Source: an uncultured Ruminiclostridium sp. (GTDB lineage: Bacteria; Bacillota; Clostridia; Oscillospirales; Ruminococcaceae). Taken from it: a stretch of 12,537 nt of DNA. Under the pieces are notes generated by a model that was not told where the DNA came from, did no database searches, and was given only the letters and a program-made list of their open reading frames with translations. The stretch spans positions 1 to 12,537 of the forward strand of contig CAKSIR010000063.1 of assembly GCA_934462775.1 (NCBI GenBank). The letters are read 5' to 3'. Of this stretch, positions 1 through 6,633 are shown one piece after another; position 1 is the first letter of the stretch, and the number at the start of each line of letters is the position of its first letter. The translations under genes and the position numbers were made by a program.

Positions 1-69
1 GCTTAGGGCGCTGCCCTAAGAACCTGCAAGCCTTTGAAAAGGCTTGACCTAAACTTTAAATTTGACTTT
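1..69 (-). repeat. Dispersed palindromic element, copy A (inverted relative to copy C)
   Basis: Bases 1-62 are the exact reverse complement of 12131-12192 (62 of 62), and the match continues to 69/12124 with one mismatch. It contains two hairpins: an 8-bp stem at 2-9/13-20 with a 3-base loop, and a 9-bp stem at 27-35/38-46. The element starts at the window edge, so it may extend further left. It lies beyond the 3' end of the minus-strand protease gene. It contains no coding potential. It looks like a member of a dispersed intergenic repeat family; that it exists in more copies elsewhere in the genome is an inference. Confidence 0.85.
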
Positions 70-81
70 TTCGACAGTCTG
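66..81 (+). repeat. Conserved 16-base intergenic box, copy 1
   Basis: CTTTTTCGACAGTCTG. The same box with one change is found at 9022-9037 and a weaker version (12 of 16) at 12328-12343. All three have the same orientation and lie 25-44 bases beyond the stop codon of a minus-strand gene, followed on the plus strand by a hairpin. Function unknown. Confidence 0.6.
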
Positions 82-83
82 CC

Positions 84-108
84 GCCTGCTAAAAAGCAGG
101 CTGTTTTT
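84..108 (+). terminator. Rho-independent terminator, plus strand
   Basis: A 7-bp stem GCCTGCT/AGCAGGC (84-90/95-101) with an AAAA loop is followed by TGTTTTT. The T-tract is on the plus strand, so it would stop transcripts arriving from a gene left of the window. On the minus strand no T-tract follows, so it is not an obvious terminator for the protease gene ending at 107. Confidence 0.6.
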
Positions 109-1147
109 ATATTCTTATTCCCATGAATATCAGTACTATCAGCACAATTCCTACCCACAATAAGGGGTTAATCAGCACCATAGCCGCTTTTTTTCTGCTG
201 CTTACGGCGGTAAACCCGTTATGCAGGCGGAACATTCCCGTTGCAATCATTACCACAAACGCCGCCAGACCGACCCACAGAATTACCGTGTAGAAAAAGC
301 TTATCACAGTAGTCATGCCGTCAATGATTTTATCGGAGAACGTGGGCAGGATCTCGCTGCTTTTCAGCTGCGGCAGTACGTCGGAAAGGCAGACTATAAG
401 GTTGTTTATAACGTGGAGCAGGATAGAGTTTCTTATTGAGTTGCTCCGCACTGCCGACAGAGCAAGGAAAACGCCTACAAACGCCGCGTATGCGAACTGG
501 TCGAAATTGCCGTGGAACGCGCCAAAGCAGACCGCCGAAAAAATTATCGCAAGCCAGTCGCCGTATCTGCGCAAAGGGCGCAGCAGCAGATGGCGGAAAA
601 TAATTTCCTCGCAGACGGGACCTATAAGGCAGACAAACACTATATAAATTACCGACTGAGCAATGTCGCCTGCGGGCTTTGCGCCGGCAAGGGCTTCGGG
701 GATTTCGCCCGTTCCGAAAAGGGCGTCCATTATATCCGCAATGAAATTTGTAATGTATGAACCGATTGAACCGAGAGCAATCATTGCGGGGAAGATAATC
801 AGCGGCTCGCAGCTCATTTTCTTGTAGGTGAAGTCGCTGTATTTTTCCTTAAGCTCCCGCCTGAAAAGGATTGACAGCGCAACTATGGGAAAAAGATAAA
901 CGCACACGTCGTTTACGAACCACATCACCCCGTAGCTGAAAATGTCGTTTATAGCTGCGATTTTTCCAAGTCCAAAAAACGCCATTATATATACGAGCAG
1001 AGTGGAAACTGCTATGTCGTTTATTCCTAAAATGCACACTGCGCCGCCGATTTTGCGGCAAATGCTCTTGAAATCCGCCGCGGCTATCTTTTGTTCAAAG
1101 CCGCCGTCGGTTACGGATTCGGCGTTAATGTTGATGTTTTCGTTCAC
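107..1147 (-). CDS. CPBP family intramembrane metalloprotease (CAAX protease-like), paralogue 1
   Basis: A 346-residue polytopic membrane protein with about eight hydrophobic segments. It carries the three CPBP (ABI/Rce1) signature motifs: EEIIFR at residues 180-185, FGAFHGN at 208-214 and HVINN at 245-249. In this family the Glu pair and two His residues form the metal site of an intramembrane endopeptidase. Bacterial members include Rce1-like CAAX proteases and bacteriocin self-immunity proteins; the substrate cannot be told from sequence. The start is GTG (1145-1147). An ATG two bases upstream is out of frame and meets a stop at once, and GGAGG lies 4 bases before the GTG. The stop of the upstream paralogue is 10 bases away, with the ribosome site in that gap, so translation is probably coupled. 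It is the last gene of the glmU operon. Confidence 0.85.
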   Translation of the reverse strand: MNENININAESVTDGGFEQKIAAADFKSICRKIGGAVCILGINDIAVSTLLVYIMAFFGLGKIAAINDIFSYGVMWFVNDVCVYLFPIVALSILFRRELKEKYSDFTYKKMSCEPLIIFPAMIALGSIGSYITNFIADIMDALFGTGEIPEALAGAKPAGDIAQSVIYIVFVCLIGPVCEEIIFRHLLLRPLRRYGDWLAIIFSAVCFGAFHGNFDQFAYAAFVGVFLALSAVRSNSIRNSILLHVINNLIVCLSDVLPQLKSSEILPTFSDKIIDGMTTVISFFYTVILWVGLAAFVVMIATGMFRLHNGFTAVSSRKKAAMVLINPLLWVGIVLIVLIFMGIRI

Positions 1148-1157
1148 ATTGCCTCCG

Positions 1158-2228
1158 TCAGCTTAATAAAGTGTAAAGTCCCATTGCGGCAAAGTTGAAT
1201 AAAAATGCGTCGGCGGCAAGCACCGCAGCAATAATTACAGGAACTCTGCTGATAAAAATAAGGAGCTTCCTGCCGCCCTTGATTTCGCTCCATACGGGAG
1301 CGATTTTGTACCGCTTGATTTTGCGCAGCTTGATAACGGCGAGCACAACGCCTACTCCCGCAATTATAAGGGCGGTTATTACGAATATTGCGAAAAGGGT
1401 GACTACAATTCCGTCAGAGGCGGGAATATCGTCGTATTTCATGCCCGACAAAGCGTAATCCTGCACCGCCTCGGTAGACATAAACAGCAGAAGTATTCCC
1501 GAAACTCCGTTCACCATTGCGTGAATGACCGTTGACGAAAGAATCGAGCCGGTTGCATAAGTAATATATGCAAGGCAGATTCCAAGTATGGCTGTGTAGA
1601 AAAGCTGCTGGAAATTGCCGTGAAAAACGCCGAAGGAAATTCCGCTTACCAGAATCGCAGCGCCGTTTCCGTAAGGCTTAAGGGAGCTGAAAACCAGTCC
1701 CCTGAACACAAATTCCTCTGTTATGGGCGCAATTACCACAAGCACGAACAGCAGAAACAGCGCCGAGGGAAGATTCGGCGGAGTAAGCGCCGAGTTTGCG
1801 GTGTTGAAGGATTCCCCAAGGTCGGTGTTTGAGGTAATCAGGTAGGAAACAACGATGGTGAGAATATTTGCAAACATTCCCATGCCGTAAATTGCGGGAA
1901 AGTTGCCCACTGCCTTTGCGAAATGCTTCGGCTTTGCATAGAAGCCTTTCAGCCTGCCTTTGCCGAAAAAGCCCAGCATTGCAGCGCCGATAAAGCATGG
2001 CGCAAACTGCAAAAACAGGGTTGAAACAACAAACCGCAGAACAAACAACGCCGTTGGGTCGGCAATCTGCACCTTGTCGTAAATAAGCCGAATTGCCGTT
2101 GTTCCCACCGCTCTCAGCAGGAACATTACCGCAAAGAAAAAGCCCAATCTGAAGCAGGTTCGCTTGTATTCGGGAACAAGGCTTTCAGCCTTTGCTTCCG
2201 CTTCGGGAAGTGTGATTTCGTTTTCCAT
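1158..2228 (-). CDS. CPBP family intramembrane metalloprotease (CAAX protease-like), paralogue 2
   Basis: A 356-residue multi-pass membrane protein. The CPBP motifs are EEFVFRG at residues 171-177, FGVFHGN at 199-205 and HAMVN at 236-240. The catalytic core lines up with the next gene downstream (shared EE-x3-R, FG-x-FHGNF-x-Q and H-x3-N), so the two are tandem paralogues, although the outer parts differ. Residues 60-130 and the C-terminal 270-350 are strongly hydrophobic. The ATG at 2226-2228 has AGGAG about 6 bases upstream, and this site overlaps the stop region of glmU, 9 bases away, implying one transcript. Substrate and role are unknown. A processing or envelope-protection role is inferred from the family and from the link to glmU. 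Confidence 0.85.
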   Translation of the reverse strand: MENEITLPEAEAKAESLVPEYKRTCFRLGFFFAVMFLLRAVGTTAIRLIYDKVQIADPTALFVLRFVVSTLFLQFAPCFIGAAMLGFFGKGRLKGFYAKPKHFAKAVGNFPAIYGMGMFANILTIVVSYLITSNTDLGESFNTANSALTPPNLPSALFLLFVLVVIAPITEEFVFRGLVFSSLKPYGNGAAILVSGISFGVFHGNFQQLFYTAILGICLAYITYATGSILSSTVIHAMVNGVSGILLLFMSTEAVQDYALSGMKYDDIPASDGIVVTLFAIFVITALIIAGVGVVLAVIKLRKIKRYKIAPVWSEIKGGRKLLIFISRVPVIIAAVLAADAFLFNFAAMGLYTLLS

Positions 2229-2237
2229 AATCGCTCC

Positions 2238-3614
2238 TTATTTTTTCTTATGCTGTTTGTTTTTCTCCCAGTTTTCAATAACATTTATCTCTGCGCGCTC
2301 AACAACAAGGCTGTCTGCGGGGACGTCCCTTGTGATGGTAGAGCCTGCGCCTGTGGTGGCGTTTTCGCCTACGTTTACGGGCGCGATAAGGTTGGTGTTG
2401 CAGCCGATAAAGGCGTAGTCGCCGATATTTGTATGATACTTGTTTATGCCGTCATAGTTGGCGGTAACGCAGCCGCAGCCGAAGTTTACCCCCCGTCCCA
2501 CTGTGCAGTCCCCTAAATATGTAAGGTGGGCAACGCAGGTGTTTACGCCGATTTCGGCGTTTTTAAGCTCCACGAAGTCGCCGATTTTCACGCCCTCGTG
2601 AATGTGAGTGCCGGGTCTTAGCTGAACGAAAGGACCTGCCTTAACGCTGCTGTCCGTTACGGAGTCAAACGCCTGCACATTGTTCAGGTGGTTATCGTCC
2701 CCGATATTGCAGTTTTCGATGAACGAGTTCGGACCGATAACGCAGTTCTTTCCGATAACGGTTTTTCCGCCGATAATCGTGTTCGGGAGGATAACCGTGT
2801 CCTGCCCGATAACAACGTCCTTGCCGATGATTATTCCGTCGGTGCAGAGAAACTCAACGCCGTTGTCAAGGTGCTTTCCGATAACTGCCATTCTCGCCTT
2901 TGTGTTAAGCTCCAGCAGGTCCTTTCTGCTGTTTGCGCCGAGAACAATATCGGGATTAGGGGCGTTGTACGCGCCTGCCTTTCCGCCGCAGCCTCTGATT
3001 ATGAAAACTGTGTCGGTGAGGTAAAGCTCGCCGCTTGCGTTCATGGGAGTTACCTTCGGCAGCGCAGCCGTCAGCGCCTTTCCGTCAAACCAGTAAGCCC
3101 CCGAATTGACCTCCCGTATTTTTTTCTGCTCGTCATTGCAGTCCTTTTGCTCAACAATCGCCTCAAGCTCTCCGTCCGCTCCTCTTACAATTCTGCCGTA
3201 GCCCGCAGGGTCGTCGATTTCGGCGGTGATAACGGTAACGCTGTTGCCGTTTTTTTTGTGAAATTCAAGAGAGGCGGCAATTGTTTCCGCGTCGACGAAC
3301 GGTCCGTCCCCGTTAAGAACAAGAACGCAGTCAGACCTGCTGTAAAGCTCCTCCGCCTGCATTACGGCATGGGCTGTACCCTTGCGCTCGGCTTGCAGGT
3401 ATGTTTTGTATGTACCTCTTTTTTCAAGGTAAGCGCGGACAGGCTCGGCGCCGTTTCCTGTAATTATGCCTATATTTTCGACTCCTGCCTTTTCGGCGCT
3501 GTCCAGCACCCAGCCAAGCATTGGCTCGGAAAGCACTTCCATAAGCACTTTCGGCTTTGCGGATTTCATTCTTTTACCGTCGCCTGCGGCGAGTATTATT
3601 GCTGATGTATTCAT
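2238..3614 (-). CDS. glmU: Bifunctional GlmU: UDP-GlcNAc pyrophosphorylase / glucosamine-1-phosphate N-acetyltransferase
   Basis: This cytoplasmic enzyme acetylates glucosamine-1-phosphate with acetyl-CoA and then joins it to UTP to give UDP-GlcNAc, the precursor of peptidoglycan and wall polymers. At 458 residues it has the usual family length. The N-terminal uridylyltransferase domain (about 1-230) shows LAAGDGKRM at 8-16 followed by KPKVL, GTAHAV at 79-84, NGDGPF at 101-106 and EVNSG at 168-172. From about residue 255 a left-handed beta-helix of hexapeptide repeats (I-G-x-x-x-x) carries the acetyltransferase. There LRPG is at 332-335, the catalytic-type HLTYLGD at 363-369 and NYDG at 386-389. 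The ATG at 3612-3614 has AAGGA upstream. It heads the operon with two CPBP proteases and diverges from the SecA-like gene. Confidence 0.97.
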   Translation of the reverse strand: MNTSAIILAAGDGKRMKSAKPKVLMEVLSEPMLGWVLDSAEKAGVENIGIITGNGAEPVRAYLEKRGTYKTYLQAERKGTAHAVMQAEELYSRSDCVLVLNGDGPFVDAETIAASLEFHKKNGNSVTVITAEIDDPAGYGRIVRGADGELEAIVEQKDCNDEQKKIREVNSGAYWFDGKALTAALPKVTPMNASGELYLTDTVFIIRGCGGKAGAYNAPNPDIVLGANSRKDLLELNTKARMAVIGKHLDNGVEFLCTDGIIIGKDVVIGQDTVILPNTIIGGKTVIGKNCVIGPNSFIENCNIGDDNHLNNVQAFDSVTDSSVKAGPFVQLRPGTHIHEGVKIGDFVELKNAEIGVNTCVAHLTYLGDCTVGRGVNFGCGCVTANYDGINKYHTNIGDYAFIGCNTNLIAPVNVGENATTGAGSTITRDVPADSLVVERAEINVIENWEKNKQHKKK

Positions 3615-3634
3615 TTATGGTGTCCTTTCAGGTA

Positions 3635-3640
3635 ATTATA
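3635..3640 (-). promoter_or_regulatory. Possible -10 box for glmU
   Basis: On the minus strand the sequence reads TATAAT, the best -10 candidate before glmU. No convincing -35 box stands 16-18 bases upstream, and the resulting leader would be only about 14 bases. The assignment is weak. Confidence 0.3.
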
Positions 3641-3695
3641 AATCAAAACGTTACTATCTATTTTCTCACATTTTCGCAATAATTTCAATAGCAAA

Positions 3696-3708
3696 TGCAA
3701 AATTTGCA
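3696..3708. promoter_or_regulatory. 13-base palindrome, possible operator
   Basis: TGCAAAATTTGCA is perfectly symmetric about a central A and lies in the divergent region between glmU and the SecA-like gene, 18 bases before the -35 of the latter. It could be an operator, but the region is AT-rich and chance is possible. Confidence 0.25.
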
Positions 3709-3725
3709 CCAAAATGCGGAAAACG

Positions 3726-3754
3726 TTGCTTTTGCCGCCCGAATGTGGTATTAT
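3726..3754 (+). promoter_or_regulatory. Promoter of the SecA-like gene
   Basis: TTGCTT at 3726-3731, a 17-base spacer and TATTAT at 3749-3754 form a good sigma-A promoter. The expected transcript start near 3761 leaves a leader of about 29 bases with AAAGG at 3774-3778 before the ATG at 3790. Confidence 0.65.
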
Positions 3755-3789
3755 GTAGCTATACTATTATATGAAAGGCAAGTCATAAT

Positions 3790-6135
3790 ATGGCAGAAAA
3801 TATAAACGAAAAAATCGCGGAAATCAAAAGGATTGCCGAAAAATTCAGCCTTTCCGACCTTAGTGAAAAGGCTCGTGCGGCAGCTTCGGACGAAGCGGCC
3901 GCCTACACCTTTGCCGCCTGCTTCAAGGCTGCCGAGGAAAAGCTCGGCGTTACGCCCTTTGACGAGCAGCTGAAAGCGGCTGACGCACTGTACAGGGGCA
4001 AGGTTATTGAAATGGCTACGGGAGAGGGAAAAACCCTTGCAGCCGTTTTTGCCGCCTGCGCGAAAGCAATTGAGGGAAAGCGCGTGCATATCCTAACCTT
4101 CAACGACTACCTCGCAAACCGCGACATGAACTGGATGAAGCCAATTTACGACAGCGTAGGAGTAACGGCAGCCTGCATTACCGAAAACACTCCCCGCGAA
4201 CAGCGCAAAGAATACTATAAAGCAGACGTTCTTTACACCACCGTCAAGGAGTGCGGCTTTGATTTCCTCAGGGACTTTGTGGCAAAATCCGAAAGCGAAA
4301 CCGTTCAGCAGCCCTTTATGTGCGCAATTGCGGACGAGGCGGATTCCCTGCTGATTGACGAGGCGAGAATACCTCTTGTTGTAGCGGGAAACGTGGCGGT
4401 TGAGCCTGACGGGGAAATGCCTGCGGTAATGGACTTTGTGAAAAGCCTTTCCGAAAAGGAATACTCTCTCAGCGACATCACAAGAACGGCGTACCTTACC
4501 GACAAGGGCGCTGAAAAGGCGGAAAGCCATTTCGGCGCTGACAATATTTATGATGAGGAAAACTCAGAGCTGTTAGTAAAAATCAACGAGTGTCTTAAAG
4601 CAAACTACCTCCTTACAGAGGATAAGGACTATATTGTCAAGGACGGCGAAATACAGCTTATTGACGAGTTTACGGGCAGGGTTGCCAAAAACAGGCACTA
4701 TCCGGGCTCGCTCCAGACGGCAGTTGAGGTAAAGCACGGAATTGCTCCCACCACCCGCGGCACGATAATGGGAACAATCGCCATTCAGTTCTTTATCCGC
4801 CAGTACCCTGAGCTTGCGGGAATGACAGGCACTGCCGCAGGCGCAAAGGACGAGTTTTATCAGCTTTACGGTCTTGAGCCTGAGATAATTCCGCCCCACG
4901 TTCCGTCGGCGAGGGTAGATTTGCCGATGGCGGTGTATTATGACAGCAGCGCTAAATATAATGCGGTTGCGGCGGCAATCGAGCAGGCTCACGGCAATAA
5001 TCAGCCTGTTCTGGCGGGAACGTCCAGCATTGCCGAAAGCGAACGGCTTGCCGCACTGCTTAAGGAAAAGGGCATTGAGTGCAGCGTGCTGAACGCTAAA
5101 AACGATGAAATGGAAGCCGAAATCATCAAGGACGCAGGACTTCCCGGAGCGGTTACAATTTCCACCAATATGGCAGGCAGAGGCGTTGACATCAAGCTTG
5201 GCGGCGCCGATGAAAAGTATCATGACGAAGCCGCCGCGGCAGGTGGACTTTTCGCAATAAGCACCTTCCTTGCCGAAAGCTCGCGCATAAACAATCAGCT
5301 TAAAGGCAGAGCGGGCAGACAGGGCGATATAGGACGGTCGCAGGTGTTTGTATCGCTTGACGAGCAGATAATGGAAAACTGCGAGCTTAAAAGCCTTGTT
5401 CCCTCAAGGCATTATCCCGAACCTACCGCCGAGCAGCTTACCGATAAGGTGCTGCTTCGTGAGATTGAGCGCGTTCAGCGTATTTCCGAGGGAAACGCCC
5501 TCGACGAGCGCAAGCGGCTGATGAAATTCACAATGATAGGCGAAAAACACAGGGACGCCGCCTTTTCCGCAAGAAAGCGCTTTATGACAGGCAAATCCAC
5601 GCCCCATATATGGAAAGACAACCTGCCCGACGAATACGAGCAGGCAGTGAACAAGTTCGGCGCAGCCGAAACCGAAAGGCTGGAACGCGATATTACCGTT
5701 CAGTGCATAAACGATTTCTGGACGGACTACCTTGAGTATACCTCGTCGCTGCGCGAGGGGATTCACCTTATGGCGGTAGGCGGCAAAAGCCCTGCGGAGG
5801 AGTACAACATTGCCTGCGAGGAATACTTTAACGGTATGGAGGACGAATTGACGGCGGACGTCTGCGAAAAGCTCGGCGATGTGCTGAAATGCGGCAAAGC
5901 CGAGGACTATCACATTGCGGCGCCAACGGAAATATGGACCTATCTCCTTGAAGACGCAGGGGACGAGCTGAAGCGCAAGCGCACCATAGAGGCGATTTTG
6001 TCAGACGAGGTTAAGCTTTGCGACGACGACCTTGACGATGACGACGACAGCGACGAACAGCAGTCCGAGGACAGCGAAACGGAGCAAACCGAAAAGAAAG
6101 GCTTTTTTGCTAAACTTTTTGGTAAAAAGAAATAA
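3790..6135 (+). CDS. SecA-like preprotein translocase ATPase, short form without zinc-binding tail (SecA2-like)
   Basis: A 781-residue SecA-family motor that would couple ATP hydrolysis to pushing preproteins through the SecY channel. The Walker A motif MATGEGKT is at 75-82, the DEAD box in ADEADSLLIDEAR at 181-193, DEFTGR at 292-297, MTGTA at 345-349, NMAGRGVDIKLG at 460-471 and the arginine-finger motif GRAGRQGDIG at 506-515. A helical scaffold remnant LREGIHL is at 654-660. It is shorter than typical housekeeping SecA (about 840-900) and lacks the C-terminal Cys-rich zinc motif. Instead it ends in an acidic run (about 745-769) and a basic amphipathic KKGFFAKLFGKKK. Some usual SecA positions differ, for example TTVKECGFDFLRD at 150-162. 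I infer an accessory SecA2-type protein rather than the essential SecA, but a divergent sole SecA cannot be excluded from this window. Confidence 0.85.
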   Translation: MAENINEKIAEIKRIAEKFSLSDLSEKARAAASDEAAAYTFAACFKAAEEKLGVTPFDEQLKAADALYRGKVIEMATGEGKTLAAVFAACAKAIEGKRVHILTFNDYLANRDMNWMKPIYDSVGVTAACITENTPREQRKEYYKADVLYTTVKECGFDFLRDFVAKSESETVQQPFMCAIADEADSLLIDEARIPLVVAGNVAVEPDGEMPAVMDFVKSLSEKEYSLSDITRTAYLTDKGAEKAESHFGADNIYDEENSELLVKINECLKANYLLTEDKDYIVKDGEIQLIDEFTGRVAKNRHYPGSLQTAVEVKHGIAPTTRGTIMGTIAIQFFIRQYPELAGMTGTAAGAKDEFYQLYGLEPEIIPPHVPSARVDLPMAVYYDSSAKYNAVAAAIEQAHGNNQPVLAGTSSIAESERLAALLKEKGIECSVLNAKNDEMEAEIIKDAGLPGAVTISTNMAGRGVDIKLGGADEKYHDEAAAAGGLFAISTFLAESSRINNQLKGRAGRQGDIGRSQVFVSLDEQIMENCELKSLVPSRHYPEPTAEQLTDKVLLREIERVQRISEGNALDERKRLMKFTMIGEKHRDAAFSARKRFMTGKSTPHIWKDNLPDEYEQAVNKFGAAETERLERDITVQCINDFWTDYLEYTSSLREGIHLMAVGGKSPAEEYNIACEEYFNGMEDELTADVCEKLGDVLKCGKAEDYHIAAPTEIWTYLLEDAGDELKRKRTIEAILSDEVKLCDDDLDDDDDSDEQQSEDSETEQTEKKGFFAKLFGKKK

Positions 6136-6151
6136 TATTGCCTAAAAGCCC

Positions 6152-6180
6152 TTGACACTATGTATCCGTTAAGTTATAAT
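6152..6180 (+). promoter_or_regulatory. Perfect-consensus sigma-A promoter for the 94-residue protein
   Basis: TTGACA (6152-6157), exactly 17 bases, then TATAAT (6175-6180). Transcription should begin near 6187, followed by GGAGGGG at 6201-6207 and the ATG at 6215. Both promoter and ribosome site are near ideal, suggesting strong constitutive expression. Confidence 0.9.
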
Positions 6181-6214
6181 TAAGCTAAAGATTATAAACG
6201 GGAGGGGTTTTCAG

Positions 6215-6499
6215 ATGTCAGCAATACAGTCGGCAGGTTCTGTTTCGGCGGTCAACAGCACAAGCGCGGCAGGCAGATCTGCAAAAAAGGTTTCCCGAAG
6301 TGAAAATAAAACGGTCGAAAGAGAAGGACGCTTTGACCGCAACCTTGTAAATTCAGCCGCAGAGCCGGAAAACAAGCTTGATTCTGCGGAAGCCGCAAGA
6401 GCTGCGCTGGACGCAGTTTCGGACGCGGCGGCAAACGGCGGCAATATGTCGGGCTGTCATAAGGCAGACCACAAGCTGCTTAACGTTATGGTTGAATAA
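6215..6499 (+). CDS. Small Ala/Ser-rich protein of unknown function
   Basis: I do not recognise this 94-residue protein. The first 20 residues are Ser/Ala/Gly/Val/Asn-rich without a hydrophobic core, so it is not an obvious secretory signal. A basic section (about 21-45) and an Ala-rich segment likely to be helical (about 57-74, SAEAARAALDAVSDAA) follow. The C-terminus holds one Cys and two His close together (CHKADHK at 81-87), which might bind a metal, though this is speculative. No membrane segment is seen. It is a real gene rather than a chance frame because it sits exactly between a perfect-consensus promoter with a strong ribosome site and a strong terminator. It is therefore a single-gene unit between the SecA-like gene and the surface protein. 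Whether it works with either is unknown. Confidence 0.75.
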   Translation: MSAIQSAGSVSAVNSTSAAGRSAKKVSRSENKTVEREGRFDRNLVNSAAEPENKLDSAEAARAALDAVSDAAANGGNMSGCHKADHKLLNVMVE

Positions 6500-6508
6500 A
6501 CGAAAGCT

Positions 6509-6538
6509 CCCGCAGTCGGCAGGCTGCGGGATTTTTTT
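6509..6538 (+). terminator. Rho-independent terminator of the 94-residue protein gene
   Basis: A 7-bp GC-rich stem CCCGCAG/CTGCGGG (6509-6515/6524-6530) with an 8-base loop is followed by ATTTTTTT. It begins 10 bases after the stop codon and separates this gene from the surface protein gene. Confidence 0.9.
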
Positions 6539-6570
6539 ACAAATTATAAGGTAAAATCAGGTATTTGTTA

Positions 6571-6613
6571 TTGACAATTTTGGATTGAATGTGTTATATT
6601 AAGAATGTATAAT
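6571..6613 (+). promoter_or_regulatory. Two overlapping promoters for the surface protein gene
   Basis: P1: TTGACA at 6571-6576, 18 bases, TATATT at 6595-6600. P2: TTGAAT at 6585-6590, 17 bases, TATAAT at 6608-6613. P2 would start near 6620 and leave a leader of only about 14 bases with the ribosome site GGGGTGAT at 6623-6630; P1 gives a longer leader. Either or both could be used. Confidence 0.7.
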
Positions 6614-6633
6614 TATGCATCCGGGGTGATATT

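Noticed and set aside
84..110. Hairpin as terminator of the minus-strand protease gene
   Set aside because: Read on the minus strand it is not followed by a T-tract; the T-tract is on the plus strand.
2688..3605. A 305-codon plus-strand open frame opposite glmU
   Set aside because: It lies wholly within a clear glmU gene, has no family motifs, and no promoter or ribosome site fits. It is an antisense shadow.
4573..5223. A 216-codon minus-strand open frame opposite the SecA-like gene
   Set aside because: The opposite strand encodes continuous SecA motifs; this frame shows biased composition and no recognisable domain.
6211..6444. Minus-strand frame opposite the 94-residue protein
   Set aside because: The consensus promoter, Shine-Dalgarno site and terminator all point to the plus strand.
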